DNA of 64,000 bases from Ruoffia tabacinasalis. GTDB lineage: Bacteria > Bacillota > Bacilli > Lactobacillales > Aerococcaceae. Position numbers and translations under genes: made by a program. This document shows, in pieces, positions 41,874 through 50,798 of the stretch. Each line of letters begins with the position of its first letter. The first letter of the stretch is position 1. The stretch lies in contig NZ_JBHSHQ010000073.1 in assembly GCF_042652985.1 (NCBI RefSeq), positions 1 through 64,000 of the forward strand. Direction: 5' to 3'. The notes under the pieces are model-generated. The model did no database searches, was not told the DNA's origin, and saw only the letters and a list, made by a program, of their open reading frames with translations.

Positions 41874-43781
41874 ATGAAATTACGATTAAAAGCTGCTTTA
41901 ACACTCAGTTTACTTAGTTTAATGTATCAACCAGTTATCACAACCAACACTCAATTTGTTATGGCAGAGGCCGTCGAAACGACTATAGAATCGGATGCCG
42001 TCATAGCCAATGTGAGCCAGCCATTTCATTATAATCAACATGCCTTACTTGAATTAGACGTTGAAGAGGGTGTTCAAATTGAACAAATTGTTGCGGATGT
42101 CTCACAATTAGGAGGCTCTAGCCAATTAACCATCTCACCTGAATTATTAAAAGTGACCTTATCAGTCACACATGATGTGGAACCAGGTGATTATACGATA
42201 CCTATTACTTGGTGGGATTCAGACGAACAAGAATATCAAACTGAAACGACCGTTACGATTCTTCCAAGAGAGAAAGAGGAAGGGGAATTGGATTGGGATG
42301 AAGAAATTATTTACTTTATGCTGACAGATCGCTTTAAAGATGGGGATGAGTCTAACAATAATCCTTGGGATTTAGCGTATGAAGAGGCGGATAATCAACG
42401 CGGGATTTATCAAGGTGGGGATTTTAAAGGAATTACTGAGCAGATTGCTTATCTTGATGAGCTAGGTATTACGACGATTTGGATATCACCGATTGTATCG
42501 AACATTGCTTACGATGTGTCTGCAGGAACGAATGACGGGGCATTTTATGGCTATCACGGTTATTGGGCACAAAACTTTGAAGAATTGAATCCGCATTTTG
42601 GTACATTGGAAGAGTTTCATGAATTAATTGATACAGCAGCTGAAAAAGATATAAAAATTATGGTCGATGTTGTCTTAAATCATGCAGGTTATGGCATGCA
42701 CAGTAAAGATAGTGATGTCGATGATGCGCCCGAAGGCTACCCAACAGACGGAGAAAGGGAAGTGTTTGAGGGGATGTTGCGTGATTCCCCAGGCATGGAT
42801 TCGCTGACACAAGAATTATCTGGTTTGCCTGACTTTACTACAGAAGAACAAGATGTATATGAACAACTTGTTGATTGGCAGACAGCTTGGCTTGATTTAT
42901 CAACAACGCCTACAGGGAACTCGATTTCAAGCTTTAGAGTGGACACGGTCATTCACGTTGATAATACGGCTTGGCAACACTTTAGAAATGAACTGACTGA
43001 AATTGACCCCGATTTCCAATTAATTGGTGAAGTATGGGGAGCGAGCGCGACAAGCCCGAAAGGTTATTTGAATTCCGGAATGATGGATAGTGTCTTAGAT
43101 TTCGAATTTAAAAACTATGCTAGAAATTTCATTAACGGTGACTTTAGAGGCGTAAACTCTCGTTTAGAACGCCGAAATGGCGCAATGACGAGTGCGAGTC
43201 CGACGGGGCAATTTCTAAGTAGTCATGATGAAACCGGCTTTTTATATATGTTAAATGGCAATGAAGATAAATATAAAGTGGCGGTCACATTACAAATGAC
43301 AGCAAAAGGGCAACCAGTCATTTACTACGGGGAAGAGTTAGGTCAGACGGGGGCCAATAATTGGCCGGTGTATGATAATCGCTATGATTTAGCTTGGGAC
43401 CAAATTGAAGATAATGACATCTTAACGCATTATAAGAAATTACTTCAATTCCGTCGGGCGAATTCAGAAGTGTTAGCACGTGGGACGAGAGAAGTATACG
43501 GACAGTCATTAGAAGATCAATGGACAATCGTGACAAGAGAGCATGAAGGCGAACAAGTTTATATTGTCTTTAACTTATCTGAAGATTCTCATGCAATTCA
43601 CTTACCAGTATCATCAGAAAATGCAGCGGTAACGGATGCTTATAGTGACAACACCTATACTGCTGAGACGACTGAATCGGGAGAAGTAACAGTTGAATTG
43701 AAGATACCTCCCATTACTGAAGGTGGTACAATGTTGTTAGTAGTAGAAGAAGGCGAACTGACTCCGATGACTGAAGAGTGA
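41874..43781 (+). CDS. Secreted alpha-amylase-family glycoside hydrolase (GH13)
   Basis: 635 residues from the ATG after AAAAGGAGACACAT; the longer frame from 41811 runs through the promoter. Signal peptide about 1-31 (VMAEA). An N-terminal beta domain (about 40-135), then the GH13 barrel: DVVLNH (region I, about 264-270), FRVDTVIHV (II, nucleophile Asp near 355), IGEVWG (III, acid Glu near 386), and SSHDET (IV). A C-terminal beta domain (about 550-635) follows. Hydrolyses alpha-1,4-glucans outside the cell. No wall anchor. cre-controlled. It opens a group of three secreted protein genes. Confidence 0.92.
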   Translation: MKLRLKAALTLSLLSLMYQPVITTNTQFVMAEAVETTIESDAVIANVSQPFHYNQHALLELDVEEGVQIEQIVADVSQLGGSSQLTISPELLKVTLSVTHDVEPGDYTIPITWWDSDEQEYQTETTVTILPREKEEGELDWDEEIIYFMLTDRFKDGDESNNNPWDLAYEEADNQRGIYQGGDFKGITEQIAYLDELGITTIWISPIVSNIAYDVSAGTNDGAFYGYHGYWAQNFEELNPHFGTLEEFHELIDTAAEKDIKIMVDVVLNHAGYGMHSKDSDVDDAPEGYPTDGEREVFEGMLRDSPGMDSLTQELSGLPDFTTEEQDVYEQLVDWQTAWLDLSTTPTGNSISSFRVDTVIHVDNTAWQHFRNELTEIDPDFQLIGEVWGASATSPKGYLNSGMMDSVLDFEFKNYARNFINGDFRGVNSRLERRNGAMTSASPTGQFLSSHDETGFLYMLNGNEDKYKVAVTLQMTAKGQPVIYYGEELGQTGANNWPVYDNRYDLAWDQIEDNDILTHYKKLLQFRRANSEVLARGTREVYGQSLEDQWTIVTREHEGEQVYIVFNLSEDSHAIHLPVSSENAAVTDAYSDNTYTAETTESGEVTVELKIPPITEGGTMLLVVEEGELTPMTEE

Positions 43782-43855
43782 TATTCAGTGACATTGATGC
43801 AAATTTCTTTATACTGAAATCAGTCACATTGTACGCATTATGAAAGGAGTTTGAT

Positions 43856-45091
43856 ATGTTTAATTTATTTAAGAAAGCATCTCAATTATGTAAATATTTA
43901 TTAGTGTTATTTCTCGCTGCAATAACAATGACACCGGGTTTAGTCTCGGCATCTGAACAAGTGGAAGCAGAATTTGAAGGAGACTTAGCCCAACAAATTC
44001 AAGACTTTTCCCAGAAACTTAGACCCGTAGTATCAGAAGAAGTAGAAGAGAATGCGCTTTACTCACCCTTATCGTATTACTTAGCCTTACTCACCTTAGA
44101 ACCAGGTTTAACCGGATCGGAAAAAGAACAACTCAGTGAAGTTCTTATTCCAGAGGGGATGGACCGAGATGCGTATGTTGCTTCGATGGCAAGTTTTATT
44201 AAGGAGGCGACCGAAGGCGATGAACCAATCTTTAATACGAAAACCTATCTTTTAGGCCGAGAAGATTTAGAATGGAATTCGACTTATTTAGAAGATACAA
44301 AAGATTTAGCGACTGAAGCAAGCAGTGTAGATTTTAAAGATGCTTCGACCTATGAGTCATTGAATGAAGATATTGCTGAATTAACGGAAGGGCTTATTGA
44401 TCCGTATTATAGCGAAGAGCGCATTGCTGAGATGACATCTAATGATTACTTACAATTAGTCATGATGAATTTACTGTATTTCAAGAGCAATTGGTTAAAT
44501 GTGTTTAACGAAGAATTAAATACAGACGAAACTTTTTACGGTCGCGATGATGAAACAGTTGTTCCAATGATGCATCAGGAAGAACGCATTCCTTACTTAG
44601 AAGGCGACGGCTTTCAAGCCATTTTACTTCCATATCGTAACCAAGCAGACTTATTAATCGTGATTCCTGATGAAGCGACCGATGATGAGAGTATGTGGGA
44701 AGCGTATCAATCAGTATTAGAACAAGAGGAGGAAATTAATAACAAGACAATCGCTTTAACTTTACCGAAATTTGAAAGCAGTGGTTCTTTTGATTTAACT
44801 AACTCATTAGACGCTTTCGACTTAAGTAACTTTAAAGGAGACTTGGGTGAGACTGAGTTTTTCACTACTCAAGAAGAAACTGCTTTGAGTCAAATTCTTC
44901 AACGTGTTGAACTTGTTCTGGATGAAGAAGGAACAAGTGCAACGGCAGTCACAGAGATTAATATTGAAACAACAATGGCGCCGATTGAAGAAGAACCGAT
45001 TGAATTAAAGGTGGACCGCCCCTTCGCTTATGGGATTATATATAAAGATATTCCTTTATTTGAAGGTTTAATCCATAATATTTCTGAATAA
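43856..45091 (+). CDS. Secreted serpin (serine protease inhibitor)
   Basis: 411 residues. Signal peptide about 1-32 (LVSA before SEQ). The serpin fold is complete: NALYSPLSYYLALLTLEPG, LVMMNLLYFKSNW, VPMMHQEERIPYL, and the reactive loop hinge LDEEGTSATAVTEIN, which has the small residues needed for inhibitory insertion, then VDRPFAYGIIYKDIPLFEG. The scissile bond is probably at or near Thr-Met in NIETTMAP (inference from spacing). Secreted serpins are uncommon in this bacterial group. The protein is strongly acidic, like its neighbours. AAAGGAG before the ATG. Confidence 0.92.
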   Translation: MFNLFKKASQLCKYLLVLFLAAITMTPGLVSASEQVEAEFEGDLAQQIQDFSQKLRPVVSEEVEENALYSPLSYYLALLTLEPGLTGSEKEQLSEVLIPEGMDRDAYVASMASFIKEATEGDEPIFNTKTYLLGREDLEWNSTYLEDTKDLATEASSVDFKDASTYESLNEDIAELTEGLIDPYYSEERIAEMTSNDYLQLVMMNLLYFKSNWLNVFNEELNTDETFYGRDDETVVPMMHQEERIPYLEGDGFQAILLPYRNQADLLIVIPDEATDDESMWEAYQSVLEQEEEINNKTIALTLPKFESSGSFDLTNSLDAFDLSNFKGDLGETEFFTTQEETALSQILQRVELVLDEEGTSATAVTEINIETTMAPIEEEPIELKVDRPFAYGIIYKDIPLFEGLIHNISE

Positions 45092-45151
45092 AAATACTTA
45101 ATAAATAAATGAATTAGTCATACAATTTTCGATGTTTTTTTCTGAGTAGAC

Positions 45152-45160
45152 TGCTATAAT
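45152..45160 (+). promoter_or_regulatory. Extended -10 promoter of the beta-lactamase-fold gene
   Basis: TGC TATAAT (hexamer 45155-45160), 32 bases before the start codon. Confidence 0.55.
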
Positions 45161-45191
45161 AATCTTGTTGTCTATAGAAAGGAAATAACAA

Positions 45192-46166
45192 ATGAAAATA
45201 AAAAATAAACTAAATATCATTCTTTGGCTTATGAGTGCATTATTAATGACACAAATCACTTTACCTATGATTCAAGCTGAAGAGGCTGTGAGTTCAGACG
45301 TTTCTGAATCAGAAGCGACCGAAGAAAAAGATGAATCTGAAGAGAGCGACATTTATGATTATGAAGCGATGGAAAACTTAGATATGGAGCCGCTTGCGTA
45401 TTCTGAATATGAATCTTTAGAGGATATTGTATATGAATTATTAGCTAAATATGGTTTAGATGCTTCACAAATTGGTTTAGCTTATACAAATTTACAAACA
45501 GATGAAGCGTATTATTTGAATGAAGATGAGCAATTTATTGTCGCAAGTATGTATAAGGTACCGATGGTTGCGATGTTTATTGACTTGATTAACCAAGGCT
45601 ACTTAACTTGGGATTCAGAATTACCTTATAGCGAAGAATATTATCAAGATGGAGCAGGCGAGATTACAGCAAATCCTAAACAAGCCTATTACCGTTTAGA
45701 AGATCTAGCATATCAAGCTATTGTTTACTCTGATAATACAGCTTCGCTCATTCTTTATTATTATTACGTAAATAACTTTGGAAGTTTCCGAACTGGCCTT
45801 CTAGATTTCGTTGATTTTTATGAAGTACCAGAAGTTTATTACTCTGATAATTACGGTTCGGCTTACATGATGAACTTGTCTCTCCAAAAGATTGCGACTG
45901 ACGATACTTACGTTCATGTTCGTGAGTTAATGATGCAGTCGTCACCGAAACAATTGTTCTCATTATTTGTTAATGACATGGCGACAAAGTATGGTCGCTA
46001 TGAGAACATGTTAAATGATAGTGGTATTTTCTATCAAGACGATGAACCGATTTATACTTTAGTTGTTATGGTAAGTGATGATTTATATGCAGATATGTTC
46101 ATTGCGGAATTAAATCTACGTGTCAATGAATGGACACTTGCCCAAGCAGAAATATCAGAAAGCTAA
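45192..46166 (+). CDS. Secreted class A beta-lactamase-fold serine hydrolase
   Basis: 324 residues. Signal peptide about 1-29, then a Glu/Ser/Asp-rich linker (30-75). Serine-enzyme motifs: SMYK (SxxK) in VASMYKVPM and SDN in VYSDNTAS. The third motif, normally KTG, reads KYG (ATKYGRYENM), and no clear omega-loop ExxLN is seen. It is therefore probably not a beta-lactamase but a related wall-active or inactive homologue. AAAGGAAATAAC precedes the ATG. Unusually rich in Tyr (YYYYVNN). Confidence 0.8.
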   Translation: MKIKNKLNIILWLMSALLMTQITLPMIQAEEAVSSDVSESEATEEKDESEESDIYDYEAMENLDMEPLAYSEYESLEDIVYELLAKYGLDASQIGLAYTNLQTDEAYYLNEDEQFIVASMYKVPMVAMFIDLINQGYLTWDSELPYSEEYYQDGAGEITANPKQAYYRLEDLAYQAIVYSDNTASLILYYYYVNNFGSFRTGLLDFVDFYEVPEVYYSDNYGSAYMMNLSLQKIATDDTYVHVRELMMQSSPKQLFSLFVNDMATKYGRYENMLNDSGIFYQDDEPIYTLVVMVSDDLYADMFIAELNLRVNEWTLAQAEISES

Positions 46167-46187
46167 TCTCACAAACCAATATAAATA

Positions 46188-46235
46188 CACCCGTTAATGA
46201 GGCAGTGACTTTCGTCCTCTTTAACGGGTGTTTTG
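46188..46235. terminator. Bidirectional terminator between the beta-lactamase-fold and SGNH genes
   Basis: ACACCCGTTAA...GAGG (46188-46202) pairs with CCTC...TTAACGGGTGT (46216-46231), followed by TTT. Confidence 0.82.
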
Positions 46236-46239
46236 GATT

Positions 46240-46875
46240 TTATAAACCAGTATGTCTTAACCATTGATCTGCGATAAAGGCATGACCTAGACTTGTCGGG
46301 TGAACCCCATCAGCACCAGTTATTGTCTCATAACCTAAGTTTTCTCCAGCTTGATTTAAGGCGTCGTCTAACTTCACTAACGTTGCGCCGTATTCTTCGG
46401 CTAAGTCTGCAATTACTTCTTTCATTATATCGACATAGGGACGCCAATCTAAGCGGTCCTCAGGGTATGGTAATACATAAGGTTCGACTAAAATAATTTG
46501 AACCTCTCGTTCAGTCAATGTCTTTAATAAATATCGATAATTCTCTTTATATTGTTCGAGAATTGTTTCTGTATAGGGAATACCAGCTGACAAACGGTGC
46601 CAAATATCATTAATTCCAATTTGAATCGTCACTATATCTGGATTTAAATCAAGGCAGTCCACTTGCCAACGAGTGAATAAATCGGTCAATTTATCACCAC
46701 CAACCCCTTGATTTAAGATTTTTAATTGAAGGGGAATATATTGACGATATAACTGTCCGGCAATCATATTGACATAACCTTGCCCTAAATTCGCACCGAA
46801 GTATTCACCACGCCCAGCATCCGTAATGCTATCACCGATAAACAGTAGCGTATTTTTATGTTGTAATTGTACCAT
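46240..46875 (-). CDS. SGNH/GDSL hydrolase
   Basis: 211 residues, no signal peptide. Block I FIGDSITDAGR with the nucleophile Ser, block II NQGVGGDKLTDL, block III IQIGINDIWHR, and block V DGVHPTSLGHAFIA with Asp and His. Likely a cytoplasmic esterase or deacetylase acting on sugars or acyl groups. AGGAGG before the ATG. Confidence 0.92.
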   Translation of the reverse strand: MVQLQHKNTLLFIGDSITDAGRGEYFGANLGQGYVNMIAGQLYRQYIPLQLKILNQGVGGDKLTDLFTRWQVDCLDLNPDIVTIQIGINDIWHRLSAGIPYTETILEQYKENYRYLLKTLTEREVQIILVEPYVLPYPEDRLDWRPYVDIMKEVIADLAEEYGATLVKLDDALNQAGENLGYETITGADGVHPTSLGHAFIADQWLRHTGL

Positions 46876-47030
46876 TTGTTTAACCTCCTAATAGAATTGT
46901 TAAGTATGTATTCAATTATTATTATATGATACTTGGAAGCGATTCACTAGTAATGTGAATAAACTGGTTTTTATATCAATTAGCTTGAAAATTGGTTATG
47001 ATGTAAGAAATTCAATGTGGAGGTCGACTA

Positions 47031-47462
47031 ATGATTCAAGGTATATTTTATTCATTATTTGCGGGAATCTTAATTGCTTTACAAAGTATCTTTAATACGA
47101 ATATTAGCGCTAAGACGGGTTCTTGGACAATGACAACCGTTGTTCACGGAGTTGGATTTTTAGCAGGTTTGTTAATTGTTATGTTTGTTCGAGACGGTAG
47201 TGTGGAAGAGTTACTTTCAGTAAACAAGATGTACTACTTAAGTGGGATCTTCGGCGTATTAATTGTTTATTTTGCTGCCCAGGGAATGATGAGTTTAGGA
47301 CCTGTCTATTCCTTTATGATATTAATGGTAGCACCATTATTAATTGCGCTCATTATTAATACGAATGGCTGGTTTAATGTAGAAATGATTGAATTAACAT
47401 CAGGCAAAGTCTTTGGTATGATAATAATGATTATCGGTATCGTTATTTTTCAAAGAGGCTAG
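47031..47462 (+). CDS. DMT-superfamily membrane protein (DUF606/YdcZ-like)
   Basis: 143 residues, about five membrane helices; half the length of a full drug/metabolite transporter. SLFAGILIALQSIFNTNISAKTGSW and GPVYSFMILMVAPLLIALII fit the DUF606 family, which works as dimers of half-units. Substrate unknown. TGGAGG before the ATG. Confidence 0.85.
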   Translation: MIQGIFYSLFAGILIALQSIFNTNISAKTGSWTMTTVVHGVGFLAGLLIVMFVRDGSVEELLSVNKMYYLSGIFGVLIVYFAAQGMMSLGPVYSFMILMVAPLLIALIINTNGWFNVEMIELTSGKVFGMIIMIIGIVIFQRG

Positions 47463-47503
47463 CTTTAAAGGTAAATAAAATATCAAAAGGGGTAAAGTAG
47501 AAT

Positions 47504-48673
47504 ATGACATATTACTTTCAAGAACATCAATGGGAACCATATGTATACAACAGATTAAACCAGTTAATTGACCAATTTAAAACAAGTGAATCATCAAATT
47601 TTAAAACGAAACCCTATGTTGTTTTTGACTTTGATAATACAAGTATTATTGGCGATGTAGAAGATAATTTGATGATCTACATGCTAGATCACTTATTATA
47701 TAAGATGACTCCCGAAGAGTTTGAACAAATAATTATCACTGACATATTTGATATGGATACTAACTTAGATGAGGCACTTGAACACACTACCCCAAGAAAG
47801 TTAGCGATAGATATTATTCGAAGCTACACTTGGCTGTGGGAGCACTACATTAATAAAGATAAGGGCGAACGACTTAGCTTAGAAGCTATCAAAGAAACAG
47901 GTCAATACAAAGCTTTCCAAGCAAAACTTCGCTACTATTATGTCAATGTGAATGGTAAATTGACTCGTCAAGCAGGAAAACCTTGGCTCACTTATTGGTT
48001 TAAAGGTTACACTCCGGAAGAGTTAACTCGCTTAACAAAAGAAATGCTGAAAGAAGCAACTAATAAAAAAGCTGAGAAGCACATTTATTTAACACCTGAA
48101 GAGCTACTTGGTCAAGCGGATCAAATTAGTAGTGAATTCCAAAGTGGTTTGATCTATCCAGAAGAATTAATTGCTTTATATGAAGCCTTTCAAGCGAATG
48201 GTATTGTGACTTATGTCGTGAGTGCGAGTCCGGTTGATGTTGTCAGAACAGCAGCAAGTGAATATCAATTCAAAGTGCCAAAAGAGCAAGTCATTGGAAT
48301 GAATTATGATTTAGACGCTGAGGGTAAGATTGAAGCCCATATGACAGCTGGGTCGCCGATTACGAAAAAAGACGGAAAGACAGAGGCGATAATGAATTTA
48401 ATTGCTCCTAAGCATGAGAACCGCCAACCTATCGCTTTATTTGGTGACAGCATGGGGGATTATCATATGATGACAGAATTAAAAGATGTATCGTTAAATG
48501 TGATCTTTAATTGTTTAAATCAAGATAAGACTAAAGACTTGAAACAGATTGCAAAGAAGCAGTATCAAAGTGATGATGCGAATTTTGTAGTCCAAGGGCG
48601 AGATGAGAATGCAGTTCGTCTGATCCCGAATACTAAGACATTAGCACTTGGTCAAACTGAATTAGAATACTAA
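47504..48673 (+). CDS. HAD-superfamily phosphatase (phosphoserine/phosphorylcholine phosphatase-like)
   Basis: 389 residues, cytoplasmic. Motif I VFDFDNTSIIGD (the first Asp is the nucleophile), motif II VVSASPVDVV, motif III lysine in GSPITKKDGKTEA, and motif IV LFGDSMGDYHMM. A large helical cap (about 60-210) as in phosphorylcholine phosphatases (HAD-IB). Substrate not determined. AAAAGGGG precedes the ATG. Confidence 0.87.
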   Translation: MTYYFQEHQWEPYVYNRLNQLIDQFKTSESSNFKTKPYVVFDFDNTSIIGDVEDNLMIYMLDHLLYKMTPEEFEQIIITDIFDMDTNLDEALEHTTPRKLAIDIIRSYTWLWEHYINKDKGERLSLEAIKETGQYKAFQAKLRYYYVNVNGKLTRQAGKPWLTYWFKGYTPEELTRLTKEMLKEATNKKAEKHIYLTPEELLGQADQISSEFQSGLIYPEELIALYEAFQANGIVTYVVSASPVDVVRTAASEYQFKVPKEQVIGMNYDLDAEGKIEAHMTAGSPITKKDGKTEAIMNLIAPKHENRQPIALFGDSMGDYHMMTELKDVSLNVIFNCLNQDKTKDLKQIAKKQYQSDDANFVVQGRDENAVRLIPNTKTLALGQTELEY

Positions 48674-48739
48674 ATTGATTAGATAATTAGATTAAGTCTT
48701 TGAATTATTTTATAATAATTAACATAGGAGGCGTTATAA

Positions 48740-49288
48740 ATGAAGAAAGTTGCAGTAATTTTAGCTAATGGTTTCGAAGAAGTTGAGGCAGTTGCACCGA
48801 TAGATATTTTACGCCGAGCGAAATTTGAAGTTGATATTTATGGATTAACAGAAGAAGTAACGGGAGCGCATAATATTATTATTAAAGCGGATCACATTCT
48901 GGAAGAGCCTATAAAAGGTTATAATTTAATTATGCTACCAGGTGGGATGCCAGGAGCGAAAAATCTACGTGACAATGAACTTGTTATCAAGTCTCTTCAA
49001 CAAGCCAATCAAGACCAACAACAGATTGCAGCAATTTGTGCGGCACCCATTGTATTAGAAAAGGCAAATCTCTTAGACGGTAAGAATTTTACCCACTTCC
49101 CAGGATTTGAAGATCAACTGACAAGTGGTTTAGACCAAAAAGAGGCTGTCGTAGTTATAGACGGCAATATTGTCACGGCACGTGGTGCGGGGGTAGCCCT
49201 TGAATTTGGTTATACTTTAGTTGATTTACTTGGCGGTGACGGCGAAGCGATTCGTCAAGATATGCAATATAATTATTTATTTAACTAA
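48740..49288 (+). CDS. DJ-1/PfpI-family protein
   Basis: 182 residues. ILANGFEEVEAVAPIDILRR with the conserved acid Glu, PGGMPGAKNLRDN, and nucleophile C100 in AICAAPIVL. C-terminal TARGAGVALEFGY. DJ-1 proteins of this type act as glyoxalase III or protein/nucleotide deglycases, protecting from methylglyoxal. CATAGGAGGCG before the ATG. Ends with a terminator. Confidence 0.92.
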   Translation: MKKVAVILANGFEEVEAVAPIDILRRAKFEVDIYGLTEEVTGAHNIIIKADHILEEPIKGYNLIMLPGGMPGAKNLRDNELVIKSLQQANQDQQQIAAICAAPIVLEKANLLDGKNFTHFPGFEDQLTSGLDQKEAVVVIDGNIVTARGAGVALEFGYTLVDLLGGDGEAIRQDMQYNYLFN

Positions 49289-49306
49289 GCAATAGATAGT
49301 AGGTTT

Positions 49307-49347
49307 AAAGCTGTAAGAATTGTTTAAAGCAATTCCTACAGCTTTTT
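49307..49347 (+). terminator. Terminator
   Basis: AAAGCTGTAAGAATTG (49307-49322) pairs with CAATTCCTACAGCTTT (49330-49345) with one mismatch, then TT. Confidence 0.85.
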
Positions 49348-49426
49348 CTAAATATCAGACCATATGCTGATGCCCGCAATTATTAGCATTGATATATTAG
49401 AAACAAATAAACCGACGGAGGTAACA

Positions 49427-50230
49427 ATGGCAAGGAAAACGAAGAGACAGGCGAAGTCGTCTGGTACGGGAAAATTAGTCTTAATCTTATTTGCTCTTAT
49501 AATTATCATTGGCACAATTGTTTTAGCTTTTATTTATTTTACCGAAGATGCGAAAACTAATTACCAACCATACTATACAATGGCTCAAGCCAATGAAAAC
49601 TATTTAATTGAAAATCAATCCCAAATTGTTGCTAATATAAAAGCAACGGATGTTGACCTACAACAATTAGGTCACGTCTTTATCCCTGAGGCTCCTGCCA
49701 ATTATATTGATATTCAACATGTTGGACAGCATAATGTGCCATACTTAAACCAAAATGATCCAAGATGGGCGGACAAACATTATGGTACGGATGCGTCACA
49801 AACAATTTGGGAAAATGGCTGTGCTATAGTTGTCTTAGCAATGATAGATAGTTACTTTACTAACACAGAAGTCAGACCTGAAGAAATTACACGGTGGGCT
49901 GGAGACGAATACTATATGACAAATCAAGGAACGTCTTGGTCTATTTATTCAGCTTTTGGACAAGATTTTGGCTATGATGTTGTGGATGTAGGTAATGATT
50001 TTTACTCAGCGGTGAATCTATTAGATAATGGTTACTTAGTTGTCGTATCAGTTGGGCCAGGCACATTTACTCAAGGTGGCCATGTGATGTTAATGCGAGG
50101 CTATCAAGATGGTTTAGTCTATCTGAATGATCCCAATGATGCACCAGACAAGATGTTTAGTATTCAAGGGATTGAAGCACAGACAGTGATTGATGATGCG
50201 CTGAATTACTGGGCGATCGCCCCAATATAA
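49427..50230 (+). CDS. Membrane-anchored C39-like cysteine peptidase-fold protein
   Basis: 267 residues from the ATG preceded by GGAGGTAAC; an ATG 21 codons earlier has no ribosome site. Basic N-terminus, one membrane helix (about 15-37), then an extracellular papain-like C39_2 domain (about 95-267). Substrate-proximal VPYLNQNDPRWADKHYG, probable nucleophile Cys near 132 in ENGCAIVVL, His near 219 in GGHVMLMRGY, then Asn/Asp in YLNDPND. Substrate unknown; wall or protein processing outside the cell is plausible. Confidence 0.82.
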   Translation: MARKTKRQAKSSGTGKLVLILFALIIIIGTIVLAFIYFTEDAKTNYQPYYTMAQANENYLIENQSQIVANIKATDVDLQQLGHVFIPEAPANYIDIQHVGQHNVPYLNQNDPRWADKHYGTDASQTIWENGCAIVVLAMIDSYFTNTEVRPEEITRWAGDEYYMTNQGTSWSIYSAFGQDFGYDVVDVGNDFYSAVNLLDNGYLVVVSVGPGTFTQGGHVMLMRGYQDGLVYLNDPNDAPDKMFSIQGIEAQTVIDDALNYWAIAPI

Positions 50231-50262
50231 TGATTATAGACAAACTTTAAGGAGAGATATGC

Positions 50263-50724
50263 ATGATACACGTATTATTTGTATGTTTAGGGAATATTTG
50301 CCGCTCACCGATGGCGGAAGCGGTCTTTAGAAAGATGATTCAAGAAGAAGGACTGACGGACAAAATTACGGTTGATTCTGCTGGAACGAGTTCTTGGGAA
50401 GAAGGGAATGCCACACACTCAGGTACAAAACAACGATTGGCCCAAGAAGATATTTCAGTTGATGGTATGTATTCACGTCCACTAAATGAAGATGATATAC
50501 AACAAGCGACCTACATTATCGGAATGGACGAAAGTAATATGAAGAACATCCAAAAATTCACAAATGGCCAAGCAAAAGGGCAAACGAAGAAGTTACTTTC
50601 TTTTACTGGCAGTGGTGAAGATATCGCTGATCCTTACTATACAGGTGATTTTGAGACAACGTATACTCAAGTATATACCGGCTGTCAGGCATTATTAGAG
50701 GAAATCAAACAAGAACTTGAATGA
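50263..50724 (+). CDS. Low-molecular-weight protein-tyrosine phosphatase
   Basis: 153 residues. P-loop VCLGNICRSPMAEAVF with nucleophile C8 and R14, and the general-acid Asp in IADPYYTGDFE. Such enzymes dephosphorylate tyrosine kinases that control polysaccharide synthesis, or arginine phosphate; no kinase is adjacent. AAGGAGAG before the ATG, 32 bases after the peptidase-fold gene. Confidence 0.94.
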   Translation: MIHVLFVCLGNICRSPMAEAVFRKMIQEEGLTDKITVDSAGTSSWEEGNATHSGTKQRLAQEDISVDGMYSRPLNEDDIQQATYIIGMDESNMKNIQKFTNGQAKGQTKKLLSFTGSGEDIADPYYTGDFETTYTQVYTGCQALLEEIKQELE

Positions 50725-50758
50725 TTTTAATAGAACGGTATTAATTCGTCCGTACATT

Positions 50759-50767
50759 TGTTATAAT
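50759..50767 (+). promoter_or_regulatory. Extended -10 promoter of proBA
   Basis: TGT TATAAT (hexamer 50762-50767), 31 bases before proB. No T-box or other leader is present between promoter and gene. Confidence 0.5.
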
Positions 50768-50798
50768 TAGATGAGAATGATTAGAATAGAGGTAATTT

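Noticed and set aside
45192..46166. Antibiotic-resistance beta-lactamase
   Set aside because: KTG is replaced by KYG and the omega-loop Glu is not found.
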